A DNA stretch of 64,000 nt, taken from assembly GCA_902464965.1 (NCBI GenBank), contig CABQLI010000001.1:22418-86417 (forward strand). Reading direction: 5' to 3'. This document shows positions 16,640-25,734 of this stretch, in pieces (the first letter of the stretch is position 1; each line of letters begins with the position of its first letter). This DNA comes from an uncultured Collinsella sp. GTDB taxonomy: Bacteria > Actinomycetota > Coriobacteriia > Coriobacteriales > Coriobacteriaceae. Position numbers and translations under genes: made by a program. The notes under the pieces were generated by a model. It saw only the letters and a program-made list of their open reading frames with translations, was not told the DNA's origin and did not search any database.

Positions 16640-16660
16640 CCTTAAGATGTCGTAAAGATG
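16640..16660 (-). promoter_or_regulatory. Candidate KdpE binding site upstream of kdpFABC
   Basis: On the minus strand CATCTTTACGA is followed directly by CATCTTAAGGA, two tandem units with an 11-bp period. OmpR-class regulators such as KdpE bind direct repeats of this size as head-to-tail dimers. It lies 112 bases before the kdpF start, in the 244-bp gap between the divergent kdp operons. A CGTGAG/CTCACG hairpin (16619-16639) lies beside it. Confidence 0.55.
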
Positions 16661-16772
16661 CAGGTAGAAAGCACTATTGCAGCTGCAGTGCGCCTATACT
16701 CGACCTCGCGAGCATACAGTGGTGTCTTCACCGCGTATGCACGCATGGACAACGCTTCAGAAAGGCTACGCT

Positions 16773-19508
16773 ATGCAGCGCGACGCATCGGACACTCGCG
16801 TCAATCCAGACCTCATCCTCAAGGCAATTGAGAAAGACGGGGTCGCCGATGACACTCGAACCAGCCGGGGACACCTCAAAATTTTCTTTGGCTACGCTGC
16901 TGGCACAGGCAAAACCTATGCGATGCTTCAAGCCGCCCACGCCGCCAAGCGGCGAGGTGTCGACGTCGTCGCGGGATACATCGAGCCGCACGAACGTCCG
17001 GCAACTGCCCATCTTGCACAAGGGCTTGAGAACGTGCCCTGTAAACTCATCGAGCACAACGGCATTGCGCTCAGCGAGTTCGATCTAGATGCGGCTATCG
17101 AACGCGCCCCTCAGCTCATCCTTGTCGACGAGCTCGCCCATACGAATGCGCCGGGGTCTCGCCACGACAAACGCTATCAAGACGTCGAGGAACTTCTACA
17201 TGCGGGCATCGACGTCTATACGACCGTGAACGTTCAGCATATCGAGAGCCTAAACGACATGGTTGCATCCATCACCGGCGTTGTCGTGAGCGAACGAATC
17301 CCCGACCGTATCTTCGATGATGCCGACCAGGTCGAGCTCGTCGACATAGAGCCCGAAGACCTACTTGAGCGCCTTCGCGCCGGCCTCGTCTACCGTCCCG
17401 CACAAGCCGACCGAGCGCAACAGCATTTTTTTACCGTCGAGAACCTCACCGCACTCCGAGAAATCGCGCTGCGCCGCTGCGCCGATCGCACCGGTCACCT
17501 CACAGACGCCGCACGCGTGCTGGGAAACCGTGACTACTACACCAGGGAGCGTATCTTAGTCTGTGTCTCCCCGGCGCCGACCAATCCCCGCATCGTCCGT
17601 GCCGCCGCACGCATGGCGAAAGCGTTTCGCAGCGAGCTCGTCGCCCTGTTCGTAGAGAGCCCGCGCACGCAAGCCATGAGCGATGATGAGCGCGCCAAGC
17701 TTGCAGCCAATATCGCCCTAGCCGAGCAGCTCGGAGCACATATGGAAACCGTCTATGGCGACGACATCGCGTTTCAGATCTCCGAGTTCGCGCGCCTGTC
17801 GGGTATTTCGAAGATCGTCATGGGGCGCACGGGCGAGCGCAGCAGCGTCCGTCAGGCCCTCTTCGGCCGCAAATCTCTCGTAGAACAGCTCATAACATTC
17901 GCTCCGAACCTCGACATTTACATCATTCCAGAACAGTCGACTCCGCCCTCCCGACCCAAAGGACGCCGCCATGCGCTCGCCCTGCAGCCGCCCAGCAGCC
18001 GAAACGTGCTTCGCACGCTGGCTCTCTCTCTTGCCGCCACGGCGATCGGCACGGCTTTCCGCCATCTGGGATTTGCCGATTCCAGCATCATATCCCTCTA
18101 TATCTTCACGGCCCTGCTGACCGCCGTCACCACGACGGGGCGTATCTGCACGATCGTATCGAGCGTGCTCTCTGTAGTGCTTTACAACTTCTGCTTCGTC
18201 ACGCCTCTGTTTTCGCTCGCCAGCTACGACCGAAGCTATCTGGTCACGTTCGGCATCATGTTCGCCACCGCTATGGTCGCCGGCGAGTTAACTGCGCGCA
18301 TCGCCGACAACGCCCGTACCTCCGCCGAGAACGCATTCAAAACGCGCGTACTCCTCGAAACGAACCAGCTCTTGCAGCAAGCCCATAGCGCGGAGGAGTG
18401 CGCCCGCGTCGCCATGAACCAACTCATCAAACTGCTAAAACTCGACGTGGTCTTCTACACCGCCGAACACGGCACGCTCGGCAAAGCGCTCTATGAGTCC
18501 GCTGGCACCGAAAACCAATCCGCGTCGCTGCTCACCGACTACGAGCGCGCCGTTGCAACCTGGACCTACACCAACAACAAGCGCGCGGGCGCAAGCACGC
18601 GGACCCTGCCTGAGGCACACTGTCTCTACCTCGCGGTTCGCACCGGCGACAAGGTATTCGGTGTCATCGGCATCGCCCTGGAGGGGCGCGAGATCGAAGC
18701 CTTCGAGCATTCGATCGTCCTATCTATCGTAGGTGAATGCGCCTTGGCGCTCGAAAGCGACCGGGCGGCGCAAGAGCGCGAAGAGGCTGCGGTCTTGGCG
18801 AAAAACGAGCAGCTGCGCGCCAACCTTTTGCGCTCCATCGGCCACGATTTGAGGACACCCCTCACGGCTATATCCGGATCTGCGGCAATCCTTCGGAAGA
18901 GCGACGAGAAGCTCAGCCTCGAACAGCGCTGCGATCTTGCCGATGCCATCTACGACGATTCCCTCTGGCTTATCGATACCGTGGAAAACCTCCTCGCCAT
19001 CACACGCGTCGAGGACGGCACCATTCGCCTCAACTTAACATCCGAGCTCATCGACGAGGTCATCGAGGCCTCCCTCAGCCATGTCGCCCAAGCATCGCAT
19101 GGACGTGCCGTCACCATCGAGCACACTGACGACATCCTGCTGGTACGCATCGACGTCCATCTCATCATGCAGGTGCTTACGAATCTCATCATGAACGCCT
19201 TCAAATACACGCCCGAGGACTCGACTGTCACCATCAGCGCACGTCGCGAGGGTGCGTTCGTCGTGGTGGACGTCGCAGACGATGGGCCGGGTGTGGCAGA
19301 CTGCGACAAGCCTCATATCTTTGAGCGCTTCTTCACCTCAAGCAATACGCGGCCCGTGGATTCGCGTCGAAGCATCGGCCTTGGGCTGTCGCTCTGCCGC
19401 TCCATCGTGGAGGCGCATGGCGGCGTCATCGAAGTTCGCGACAACCACCCCCATGGGGCCGTCTTCCGTTTTACCCTGCCCGCCGAGGAGATCGAGATTC
19501 ATGAATAA
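16773..19508 (+). CDS. kdpD: Sensor histidine kinase KdpD
   Basis: A 911-residue membrane sensor kinase for potassium limitation and turgor. Domains in order: N-terminal KdpD domain with Walker A GYAAGTGKTYAML (about residue 36), a USP-like domain (about residues 250-370) with GRTGERSSVRQALFG, four membrane helices of the DUF4118 type (about 410-510), a GAF-like region, then HisKA with the phosphorylated histidine in SIGHDLRTPLTAI (about residue 688) and the ATPase domain with NLIMNAFKYTP, VADDGPGV and GLGLSLCRSIVEAHGG. The ATG at 16773 follows AGAAAGG; longer frames upstream have no ribosome site. Divergent from kdpFABC and overlapping kdpE by eight bases. Confidence 0.96.
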   Translation: MQRDASDTRVNPDLILKAIEKDGVADDTRTSRGHLKIFFGYAAGTGKTYAMLQAAHAAKRRGVDVVAGYIEPHERPATAHLAQGLENVPCKLIEHNGIALSEFDLDAAIERAPQLILVDELAHTNAPGSRHDKRYQDVEELLHAGIDVYTTVNVQHIESLNDMVASITGVVVSERIPDRIFDDADQVELVDIEPEDLLERLRAGLVYRPAQADRAQQHFFTVENLTALREIALRRCADRTGHLTDAARVLGNRDYYTRERILVCVSPAPTNPRIVRAAARMAKAFRSELVALFVESPRTQAMSDDERAKLAANIALAEQLGAHMETVYGDDIAFQISEFARLSGISKIVMGRTGERSSVRQALFGRKSLVEQLITFAPNLDIYIIPEQSTPPSRPKGRRHALALQPPSSRNVLRTLALSLAATAIGTAFRHLGFADSSIISLYIFTALLTAVTTTGRICTIVSSVLSVVLYNFCFVTPLFSLASYDRSYLVTFGIMFATAMVAGELTARIADNARTSAENAFKTRVLLETNQLLQQAHSAEECARVAMNQLIKLLKLDVVFYTAEHGTLGKALYESAGTENQSASLLTDYERAVATWTYTNNKRAGASTRTLPEAHCLYLAVRTGDKVFGVIGIALEGREIEAFEHSIVLSIVGECALALESDRAAQEREEAAVLAKNEQLRANLLRSIGHDLRTPLTAISGSAAILRKSDEKLSLEQRCDLADAIYDDSLWLIDTVENLLAITRVEDGTIRLNLTSELIDEVIEASLSHVAQASHGRAVTIEHTDDILLVRIDVHLIMQVLTNLIMNAFKYTPEDSTVTISARREGAFVVVDVADDGPGVADCDKPHIFERFFTSSNTRPVDSRRSIGLGLSLCRSIVEAHGGVIEVRDNHPHGAVFRFTLPAEEIEIHE

Positions 19509-20205
19509 TGCCGCTAAGCCACGCATCCTCCTGGTAGAAGATGACCTGACCGTTCAAAACCTCGTTTCGACCGCGCTTGACCTCCACGGCTATGTCGTGA
19601 GCAAGGTTTGCAACGGCCAGGCCGCCATCATGGATGCGGTGTCGCACGGCCCCAGCCTCATCATGCTCGACCTCGGCCTTCCCGACATTGACGGTATCGA
19701 GGTCATCACGAAGATCCGAAGCTGGTCGGCAGTCCCCATTATCGTCATTTCGGCGCGCACCGAAGATTCCGACAAGATTGCAGCACTTGACGCAGGGGCA
19801 GACGACTACCTCACCAAGCCCTTTTCTGTGGATGAGTTGCTCGCGCGCGTCCGTGCGAATTTGAGGCGCTCCTCGATGGCGTCGAGCGAGTCGACAGAAG
19901 CGAGCACGTTTGACAACGGTCCGCTGCATATCGACTACGCCGCGGGATACGCGACAAAAGACGGACGCGAGCTCTCGCTCACCCCAACTGAGTACAAATT
20001 GCTCGTCCTTCTGGCGAAAAACGTCGACAAGGTGCTCACCCACACTTTCATCACCCACGAGATATGGGGCACGAGCTGGGACAGCGATCTGGCGAGCCTG
20101 CGCGTGTTCATGCGCACCCTGCGCAAGAAGATCGAGGCAGACCCCTCTCACCCCAAGATGATTCAGACACACATGGGTGTCGGGTACCGCATGCAGCGTC
20201 TCTAG
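19501..20205 (+). CDS. kdpE: Response regulator KdpE
   Basis: A 234-residue OmpR/PhoB-class regulator. The receiver (residues 8-125) has acidic LVEDD, the phosphorylated Asp in MLDLGLPDIDG (about residue 59) and the KPFSVDELLARV lysine. The C-terminal winged helix (about 140-232) includes LSLTPTEYKLLVLLAKN and VGYRMQ. The start overlaps the kdpD end by eight bases, so translation is coupled. It should activate kdpFABC through the tandem site at 16640. Confidence 0.95.
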   Translation: MNNAAKPRILLVEDDLTVQNLVSTALDLHGYVVSKVCNGQAAIMDAVSHGPSLIMLDLGLPDIDGIEVITKIRSWSAVPIIVISARTEDSDKIAALDAGADDYLTKPFSVDELLARVRANLRRSSMASSESTEASTFDNGPLHIDYAAGYATKDGRELSLTPTEYKLLVLLAKNVDKVLTHTFITHEIWGTSWDSDLASLRVFMRTLRKKIEADPSHPKMIQTHMGVGYRMQRL

Positions 20206-20219
20206 CCTACCCCACAAAA

Positions 20220-20286
20220 AGTTGCGGTGAGATACGGAGCAATCGAGGCTTTTCACAGCCAAAACAGTCCGTATTTCACCGCAACT
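20220..20286 (-). repeat. 67-bp palindromic repeat, copy 4 (right border of kdp)
   Basis: Nearly identical to the copy at 11806-11872, in the same orientation, including the loop GGCTTTT and CAAAACAGTCCGTATTTC. On the minus strand it is followed by TTTTTG and can end the oxidoreductase gene at 20302. The two copies form 8.4-kb-spaced direct repeats around the kdp locus. Confidence 0.85.
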
Positions 20287-20301
20287 GATGGATGGGATGT
20301 G

Positions 20302-21519
20302 TTAGAGACCCAGGTAGCTGGTCATGCCTTCGACGGCGAGCTTAGCGCCGGCTACGGCGTGAACAACCGTCAGCGGGCCGTTAACCACGTCGCCGGCGGC
20401 AAAGACGCCGGGCACGGTGGTCATGCCGTGCTCATCGACCGAAAGAAGGCCGCGATGGTCGGTCTCCAGACCGCCTGTCGTAAGCACCAGCTTGTCCTTA
20501 GGCACCTGCGAGGCCGCAATCACAACCGTGTCGGCGGGCACATGGTCAAGTTCTTCCTCGTAGCCCACCACGTTGTCGTCCTCGTCAAAGATAGCCGTCT
20601 CGAACACCGGACCGTTATCGTCGATGGCGCAGATCGCCTTGCCGCGCACGATCTCGGCACCGTCAAGCTCGGTCAGCTCCACCTCATCATCGATGGCAGA
20701 GATATGGCGCGATCGGGCATACACGGTAACCTTGCGAGCGCCCGAGCGCAGGGCTGTGCGGGCAACATCCATGGCCACGTTGCCGGCGCCGATAACCGCC
20801 ACGTTCTGCCCAATTGCCACGCTCGTAGGATCGACCAGATAATCGATACCAAACAGCACGTTGCCGCGCGACTCGCCGGGAATACCCAGCTTTCGAGCTC
20901 GCCAAGTACCGGTACCAACAAAGACCGCATCATAGCCGTCACGCAGCAGGTCGTCGATGTGGAGCGCACCGCCGATGGTGGTCGACGGACGCACGCGCAC
21001 GCCGAGCGAGCACATCACGTGGCGGTACTTTTGCACGAGCGAGCGCGGCAGACGGAACTCGGGGATACCGTACTCCAGCACACCGCCAATCTCGGGGCGC
21101 TGTTCAAATACCGTGACGGCACAGCCCAGCTGGGCCATCTTGATAGCCACGGTAATACCAGCGGGACCGGAACCGACCACGGCAACCTGTTTGCCGCACG
21201 ACGGTGCGGGCTTCCACTCCTTACGGTCCAAATACGCTGTCGAGATATAGTTCTCGATGCTCGAAAAATGCACGGGTGCGCCCTTACGGCCCTGAATGCA
21301 AGCACCCTCGCACTGGCCCGAATGATTGCACACCATGGAGCAGACCGCGCTCATGGGATTGTTCTGGAACAGTAGCTCGCCCGCCTCTTCTAGACGACGC
21401 CGTTTGAACAGGTCAATGACCTGCGGAATAGGCGTCTGAACCGGGCAGCCCTTAAGCTGACAGAATGCCCTTTTGCAACCTAGGCAACGATTCGCCTCTT
21501 CGACAATGTGGATAGCCAC
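20302..21519 (-). CDS. GltD-like NAD(P)-dependent FAD oxidoreductase with N-terminal Fe-S domain
   Basis: A 405-residue flavoprotein of the glutamate-synthase small-subunit/dihydropyrimidine-dehydrogenase domain type. Seen: cysteines in RCLGCKRAFCQLKGCPV and in CSMVCNHSGQCEGACI for two iron-sulfur clusters (residues 10-80), the FAD site VAVVGSGPAGITVAIKMAQLG (about residue 110) and the NAD(P) site VAVIGAGNVAMDVARTAL (about residue 240), ending in a typical GDVVNGPLTVVHAVAGAK. I chose the GTG at 21519, preceded by GGGGAG. No large glutamate synthase gene is beside it, so it probably feeds electrons to another partner. It lies 103 bases downstream of the pectin operon end and may be cotranscribed. 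Confidence 0.82.
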   Translation of the reverse strand: MAIHIVEEANRCLGCKRAFCQLKGCPVQTPIPQVIDLFKRRRLEEAGELLFQNNPMSAVCSMVCNHSGQCEGACIQGRKGAPVHFSSIENYISTAYLDRKEWKPAPSCGKQVAVVGSGPAGITVAIKMAQLGCAVTVFEQRPEIGGVLEYGIPEFRLPRSLVQKYRHVMCSLGVRVRPSTTIGGALHIDDLLRDGYDAVFVGTGTWRARKLGIPGESRGNVLFGIDYLVDPTSVAIGQNVAVIGAGNVAMDVARTALRSGARKVTVYARSRHISAIDDEVELTELDGAEIVRGKAICAIDDNGPVFETAIFDEDDNVVGYEEELDHVPADTVVIAASQVPKDKLVLTTGGLETDHRGLLSVDEHGMTTVPGVFAAGDVVNGPLTVVHAVAGAKLAVEGMTSYLGL

Positions 21520-21622
21520 GCAACTCCCCTTTTTGATGTAATCCAATGAGGCGACGATAAAAAGCCTTCACCGCCGCCCTCAATCAGGCAAACTCAATAT
21601 GCTGCCACGGCAAAAGCCAATG

Positions 21623-22552
21623 CTATATCTCGCGATGCGAAACCCCGCAGTGAGCGGACATGCGCTCGAGTGTCGCCAGGCAGCTAGCCGCCGTCGCCGG
21701 CACGCTGTTCTCGACCACGCAAGGAATCCCCGGACAGGCGGCAGCCGCCCAGGCCACCACGGGCTCAAAGTCATAGCGGCCCGTCTCGCCCACGCCGTGG
21801 CACACCAGGCGCGAACCCGTGCCGTCGCACCAACCGGCTTCGTCCTCGTTGTCGACGACCTCAAAATCCTTGGCGTGCAGCACGCGGATCTTGCTGCCGC
21901 ATAAGTAGAGCATACGCGCGGTGATTTCCTGCGCCTCGCCAACGACGCTGGGATGCAGCAGCGACACCGGGTCGTAGATCACGCCGAGCGCTGGGCTCGA
22001 AACGCGCTCTAGCACCTCACGGCAGCGATCCGGCGTGTTGACCGTCTCGTTCCAGCCGGGCTCAATCAGTATTTGCCCGCCAACGGCCTCGGCGCGCTCG
22101 CAGACACGTGCGAGTCCGTCCATAAACGCATCGAGCGCCTCGTCAGTCATACGGTCGTCAGCAACGCGGTTCTGCGCATTGGGACGACCGGTCTCGGTGC
22201 CAACCGGGCAGCCGCCGAGCATCTGGGCAAAGTTCAAGCACGCCTCGTACTCGGCAAAGTTATCCATGAGCTGTTGTCGATCGGGCGTCGCCAGATTCTT
22301 ATAGCAACCGAGCACGGCGACCGAAACGTCCGCCTCATCGAGCACCGCACGCAAATGGTCGGCAAGCTCGCGGGTCAGGCCTCCCCGATCGATTCCCATC
22401 GATGCGTAAAGCACCTTGCTCGGCAGCTGAATGCACGAAAAGCCCAGCTCTCCTGCCATGCGAATGCGTTCCTCGACGGTTCCCTGCGGAAGGTCGTGCA
22501 AACGTACGCCCGGAGTAATGGCCCCCACGCTATTCACGCCCCTTATGAGCAT
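21623..22552 (-). CDS. Sugar phosphate isomerase/epimerase-like TIM-barrel protein
   Basis: A 309-residue protein of the xylose-isomerase-like (AP endonuclease 2) fold. Seen: ELGFSCIQLPSKVLY near the N-terminus, a GTETGRPN loop, and metal-ligand-like residues in LIEPGWNETVNTPDRC, VIYDPVSLLHPS and RVLHAKDFE, with a final VVENSVP. It overlaps the end of the GH105 gene by 23 bases, so the two are coupled. The start is uncertain: ATG 22552 overlaps the upstream gene, while a GTG at 22528, just after that gene's stop, has AAGGGG about ten bases before it. The substrate is unknown; position suggests isomerising or epimerising a pectin-derived sugar such as rhamnose or a uronate. Confidence 0.75.
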   Translation of the reverse strand: MLIRGVNSVGAITPGVRLHDLPQGTVEERIRMAGELGFSCIQLPSKVLYASMGIDRGGLTRELADHLRAVLDEADVSVAVLGCYKNLATPDRQQLMDNFAEYEACLNFAQMLGGCPVGTETGRPNAQNRVADDRMTDEALDAFMDGLARVCERAEAVGGQILIEPGWNETVNTPDRCREVLERVSSPALGVIYDPVSLLHPSVVGEAQEITARMLYLCGSKIRVLHAKDFEVVDNEDEAGWCDGTGSRLVCHGVGETGRYDFEPVVAWAAAACPGIPCVVENSVPATAASCLATLERMSAHCGVSHREI

Positions 22553-23768
22553 TGATGCCCGGGGTGTATCCGCCAAACGGGTCATCGATGGAGCACACGC
22601 CCGAAGGGGCGAGCGGATCGCGCTTACCGGCCAGCTTGTCATGATGCATGGTCTCGATATAGGCAAGCACCAGCGGCGCCACGCCCTTTGCATCATTTTT
22701 GACCACGGGCTCGCTCATGTAATACTCAAACGTACCCTCGCGGTGTGCGGCGTTGCCAAGACCCGCCACCAGGCAGATGTTGTCGAGCGCCAGCTGCCCG
22801 TCGTGCTCGGACAGGCACGTATCGCAGATGCCGTCAAACGCACGGCGGCCGTACTGGTAGTAGCGCTCGCCCAGCACGCCCAGGCGCACGCCCTTCATGA
22901 TGGCATTGGCGAAGATAGCGCTGCCTGACTCCTCCAGATAGTTGGGGGCGATGTTGGGCAGGTTGATGACCTGATGCCACATGCCGGTCTTCTCGTCCTG
23001 ATACGGCAGCATGGCGTCGATCAGGTCGTGGAACATCTTGCGAATCTCGTCCTTCTCTGCCGACATCGAAGGCGGCATGAGCTCCCAGGTATCGATGAGC
23101 GCCATGGCAAACCAGCCCTCGGCACGCAGCCAGAAGTTGGCCGAAAGACCGGTAACCGGGTCGCACCAGAACTGCTTGCGACTCGCGTCGTAGGCGTGAT
23201 AGTACAGGCCGTTGAGGGGGTTGCGCATCAGGTCATGCACGACCTGGAACATATGGAAGCTGTCCGAACAGGCGCGGCGGTTGTGGAAGCTCAGCTCGTA
23301 TTGCATGTAGAACGGCTGAGCCATGTACATGCCGTCGAGCCAGACCTGGTTGGGATAGACGGCCTTGTGCCAAAACACGCCCTCTTTGGTACGCGGCTGG
23401 GTCTCGAGCTGGCGATAAATCGTGTCCATGGCCGCGCGATACTTGGGCTTGCCCACCAGGTCATAGAGCTTGTAGAGGGTCTTGCCCGCATTGACGTTAT
23501 CGAGGTTGTACTCCTGGGGATCGTAATGCTTGATGGTGCCATCATCCTGGACAAAGAAATCGATGTAGTCATCGGCGAAGGTCAGGTAGCGCTGCTCACC
23601 TGTAATCTCGTACAGCTCGATGAGCGCCTTGATCATGCAGCCGTCGATATAGTTCCAGGTATTCTCCTTGCCGGCGCGAAGCTTTTCGATGTTCCAGGCC
23701 GGCGCCTGAGGCGTAGAGGTCTCGATCAACTGCTCGATATAACGGTCCAGGATTTGATTGCAGCCCAT
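22530..23768 (-). CDS. GH105 unsaturated rhamnogalacturonyl hydrolase (YteR-like)
   Basis: A 412-residue enzyme with the (alpha/alpha)6 barrel of family GH105. Seen: the substrate/acid region VWLDGMYMAQPFYMQY (about residue 140) with the key aspartate, FHNRRACSDSFHMFQ, WLRAEGWFAMALIDTWELMP and EESGSAIFANAIMKGVRLG. Such enzymes hydrate the unsaturated galacturonate at the end of pectin lyase products and release 4-deoxy-5-keto-uronate. No signal peptide, so it acts in the cytoplasm. It has its own promoter region with two GTGAACGTTAAC operators and a CCGTTCA box; AGAGGGGGC precedes the ATG. The released keto-uronate would feed the isomerase/SDR pair at 8-9.6 kb. Confidence 0.88.
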   Translation of the reverse strand: MGCNQILDRYIEQLIETSTPQAPAWNIEKLRAGKENTWNYIDGCMIKALIELYEITGEQRYLTFADDYIDFFVQDDGTIKHYDPQEYNLDNVNAGKTLYKLYDLVGKPKYRAAMDTIYRQLETQPRTKEGVFWHKAVYPNQVWLDGMYMAQPFYMQYELSFHNRRACSDSFHMFQVVHDLMRNPLNGLYYHAYDASRKQFWCDPVTGLSANFWLRAEGWFAMALIDTWELMPPSMSAEKDEIRKMFHDLIDAMLPYQDEKTGMWHQVINLPNIAPNYLEESGSAIFANAIMKGVRLGVLGERYYQYGRRAFDGICDTCLSEHDGQLALDNICLVAGLGNAAHREGTFEYYMSEPVVKNDAKGVAPLVLAYIETMHHDKLAGKRDPLAPSGVCSIDDPFGGYTPGINAHKGRE

Positions 23769-23795
23769 TGCTGCCCCCTCTGATATAAACGATAA

Positions 23796-23888
23796 GTGAA
23801 CGTTAACCCTAGTGTAACGCGAAGGGGATTATAGGGTGAACGTTAACCCTATAATCCCCGTGAACGGCAGACTTTTAACGGCAAACGG
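23796..23888 (-). promoter_or_regulatory. Promoter of the GH105 gene: two LacI-type operators and a CCGTTCA box
   Basis: Operators GTGAACGTTAAC at 23796-23807 and 23836-23847, 40 bases apart. The upstream one is the centre of a 36-bp palindrome (23824-23859) whose arms each contain TATAAT. The 28-bp box spans 23861-23888 and overlaps the end of the SGNH gene. The order on the minus strand is box, operator, -10 candidate TACACT, operator. Confidence 0.7.
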
Positions 23889-24543
23889 CGGTGAGGCCCG
23901 CGGCGATGCGATGCGCCAGGCGCTCATAGCCGGCAGGGCTGTAATGCAGACCGTCCGGCATGTAGAGCTCGCGGTGCTCCGGCAAAAACGGGCTGATGCC
24001 GCTTTGCGCATACAGGTCGATCACCGGCACCGAGTAGCGATCGCAAACCTCCAGCATCGCGCGCACATAGGCGTCTTGCGTCAGGCCCAGATGGTTGGCC
24101 TCGTTGCTTGCCGGGATATCCTTCTCGTGCTTACCACTTGTCTTGCACGGCGTCATAAACACCAGCTTTGTCTGAGGCGAGCGCGCCGTGATGGTGCGGA
24201 TAAGGTAGTCGAGCGCGCCATAGAACTCATGCACGTCGGTGCTGCACGGCTCGCCTAGCGGCACGTTACGGCTAAAGTCGTTAACGCCGCCAAAGACGAT
24301 GCAGATGTCTGCCGCGTGATCGATGCCGTCCAAACGCTCAACAAACGAATCGGTACGGTCGGCCTTGACGGCAATACGCGAGCCCTTAATACCAAAATTC
24401 TCGACCGTAGCGCCGCCCAGCAGCGCACCCAGGTGCGAGGTCCAGGAGATGTCGTTACCTCCCCCGCCGCATCCGTTATCGCCCCAGGTGGTCGAATCGC
24501 CAAAGCAGCAGATGGTCGATTCGCTCAAGTTTTTCGTTTCCAT
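23875..24543 (-). CDS. SGNH/GDSL hydrolase, probable pectin (rhamnogalacturonan) acetylesterase
   Basis: A 222-residue esterase. Block I CCFGDSTTWG (about residue 12) holds the nucleophile serine, the third block IVFGGVNDF the oxyanion-hole Asn, and the last block MPDGLHYSP the catalytic Asp and His. These are the four SGNH marks. No signal peptide is seen. The ATG at 24543 is chosen because GAGGAGAAG precedes it. Members near GH28, CE8 and GH105 genes usually remove acetyl groups from rhamnogalacturonan or homogalacturonan, which is the best inference here. Confidence 0.8.
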   Translation of the reverse strand: METKNLSESTICCFGDSTTWGDNGCGGGGNDISWTSHLGALLGGATVENFGIKGSRIAVKADRTDSFVERLDGIDHAADICIVFGGVNDFSRNVPLGEPCSTDVHEFYGALDYLIRTITARSPQTKLVFMTPCKTSGKHEKDIPASNEANHLGLTQDAYVRAMLEVCDRYSVPVIDLYAQSGISPFLPEHRELYMPDGLHYSPAGYERLAHRIAAGLTAVCR

Positions 24544-24612
24544 ATTCTTCTCCTCACCCGCACACCGGCGGTCATACAGGTACATACCGTTCATTCGCAA
24601 CATGCCGAGGGG

Positions 24613-25713
24613 CTATGCATGGGCGCATTCCGCAACTTGCGAATCGAGCCATTCGATATCCTCGGCAAGATGCGCCACGCCAAGATGGTGTCCACCCGGA
24701 CACACCTCGTGCCGCAGACCTCCTTTGCGGCCCAGCAACTCGTAGGCATCGCGCACGATTTTGAGTTGCTCGTCAACATTTTTAAGCCCGCGTGCCCCAT
24801 TCAAATGATCCTCTTCGCAACTTTGGACCAACAACGGCCGTGGCGCGACAAGCGATGCAATGTCGCCCATGTCGAGCAGACGCCAGAGTCCAGGGGTGTA
24901 ATTGCAACTGCAGTTGCCGTTGAGATGCAGCAGCGAGTCATCGACACCGTACAGGTAGCCCGAGACAAGCGCCTTGCGCACGCGCGGGTCGAGTGCGGCC
25001 AGATACAGCGTCATGTAACCGCCGCCCGAAAAACCAAAGCAGCCCAGGTCGCCCATGGCAATGTCACCGCGTGTCTCCAAGTAATCAATCAAGCGCATGT
25101 TGTCCCAGGCGTTGAGGCCCGCGACCGTAAGACCCAGCGGCTCGGCCATACGTGCTTGATTCAGACACGTACCGCGCAGGTAGCTGTTCTCGTCATCGCC
25201 CTGACCCTTCCAGTCACGACGGTATCCCCAACCGCGCGCATCAGGGCAGACGGTCACGTAACCCATGCGTGCCAAACGCAGACCGTAGTCGTAATTGAAC
25301 TTACGCACGGCATCATCGACAGCCGGCACGCCCGCAACACCGGCTACGCTTGCAGCACCCGCTCCCTGATGGCCATGCGGGCAGATATAACAGCGTTTGA
25401 GTCCCCGCTCATCAAGCTTAGGATGAGACGGCTCCAACAGGTAAAACGGCATCCACACATCGTGCTCAACCTGCAGCATCGCATGAGTACGCACAATGCC
25501 GCCGGCAACCCGCACGCGGCTGAACTCACGAATCTCAGTCGGGACGCGGTCCATAAGCGAAAGGCCCAAAACATCGAACAGGCGAGTCCTGGTCGCAATC
25601 TTCCATGCCTCAAAATCTGCAGGAGTCTTGCCCGTAAAAGCAGCCGAACGCCCCTCGCGCTTCAGCCGGGCACGCAGCGCAGGTTCGTCTTCGCAGTACG
25701 TCTCGATGTGCAC
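24613..25713 (-). CDS. Alpha/beta hydrolase, putative pectin esterase
   Basis: A 366-residue alpha/beta hydrolase of the acetylxylan-esterase/dienelactone-hydrolase-like group. Seen: CYICPHGHQGAG (oxyanion area), VCPDARGWGYRRDW, the nucleophile elbow GCFGFSGGGYMTLYLAAL (about residue 215), RPLLVQSCEEDHLN for the acid region, and the late histidine in CPGGHHLGVAHL. It lacks a secretion signal. It lies between the CE8 pectinesterase (22-base gap) and the SGNH esterase, so it probably removes methyl or acetyl decorations from imported oligogalacturonides. Its exact bond is not readable from the sequence. Confidence 0.72.
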   Translation of the reverse strand: MHIETYCEDEPALRARLKREGRSAAFTGKTPADFEAWKIATRTRLFDVLGLSLMDRVPTEIREFSRVRVAGGIVRTHAMLQVEHDVWMPFYLLEPSHPKLDERGLKRCYICPHGHQGAGAASVAGVAGVPAVDDAVRKFNYDYGLRLARMGYVTVCPDARGWGYRRDWKGQGDDENSYLRGTCLNQARMAEPLGLTVAGLNAWDNMRLIDYLETRGDIAMGDLGCFGFSGGGYMTLYLAALDPRVRKALVSGYLYGVDDSLLHLNGNCSCNYTPGLWRLLDMGDIASLVAPRPLLVQSCEEDHLNGARGLKNVDEQLKIVRDAYELLGRKGGLRHEVCPGGHHLGVAHLAEDIEWLDSQVAECAHA

Positions 25714-25734
25714 GGTGCGGCCGTTGGCAGACAG

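Noticed and set aside
20302..21519. Glutamate synthase small subunit (gltD)
   Set aside because: The fold matches, but no large subunit gene is adjacent and the protein is shorter than GltD. A more general oxidoreductase label is safer.
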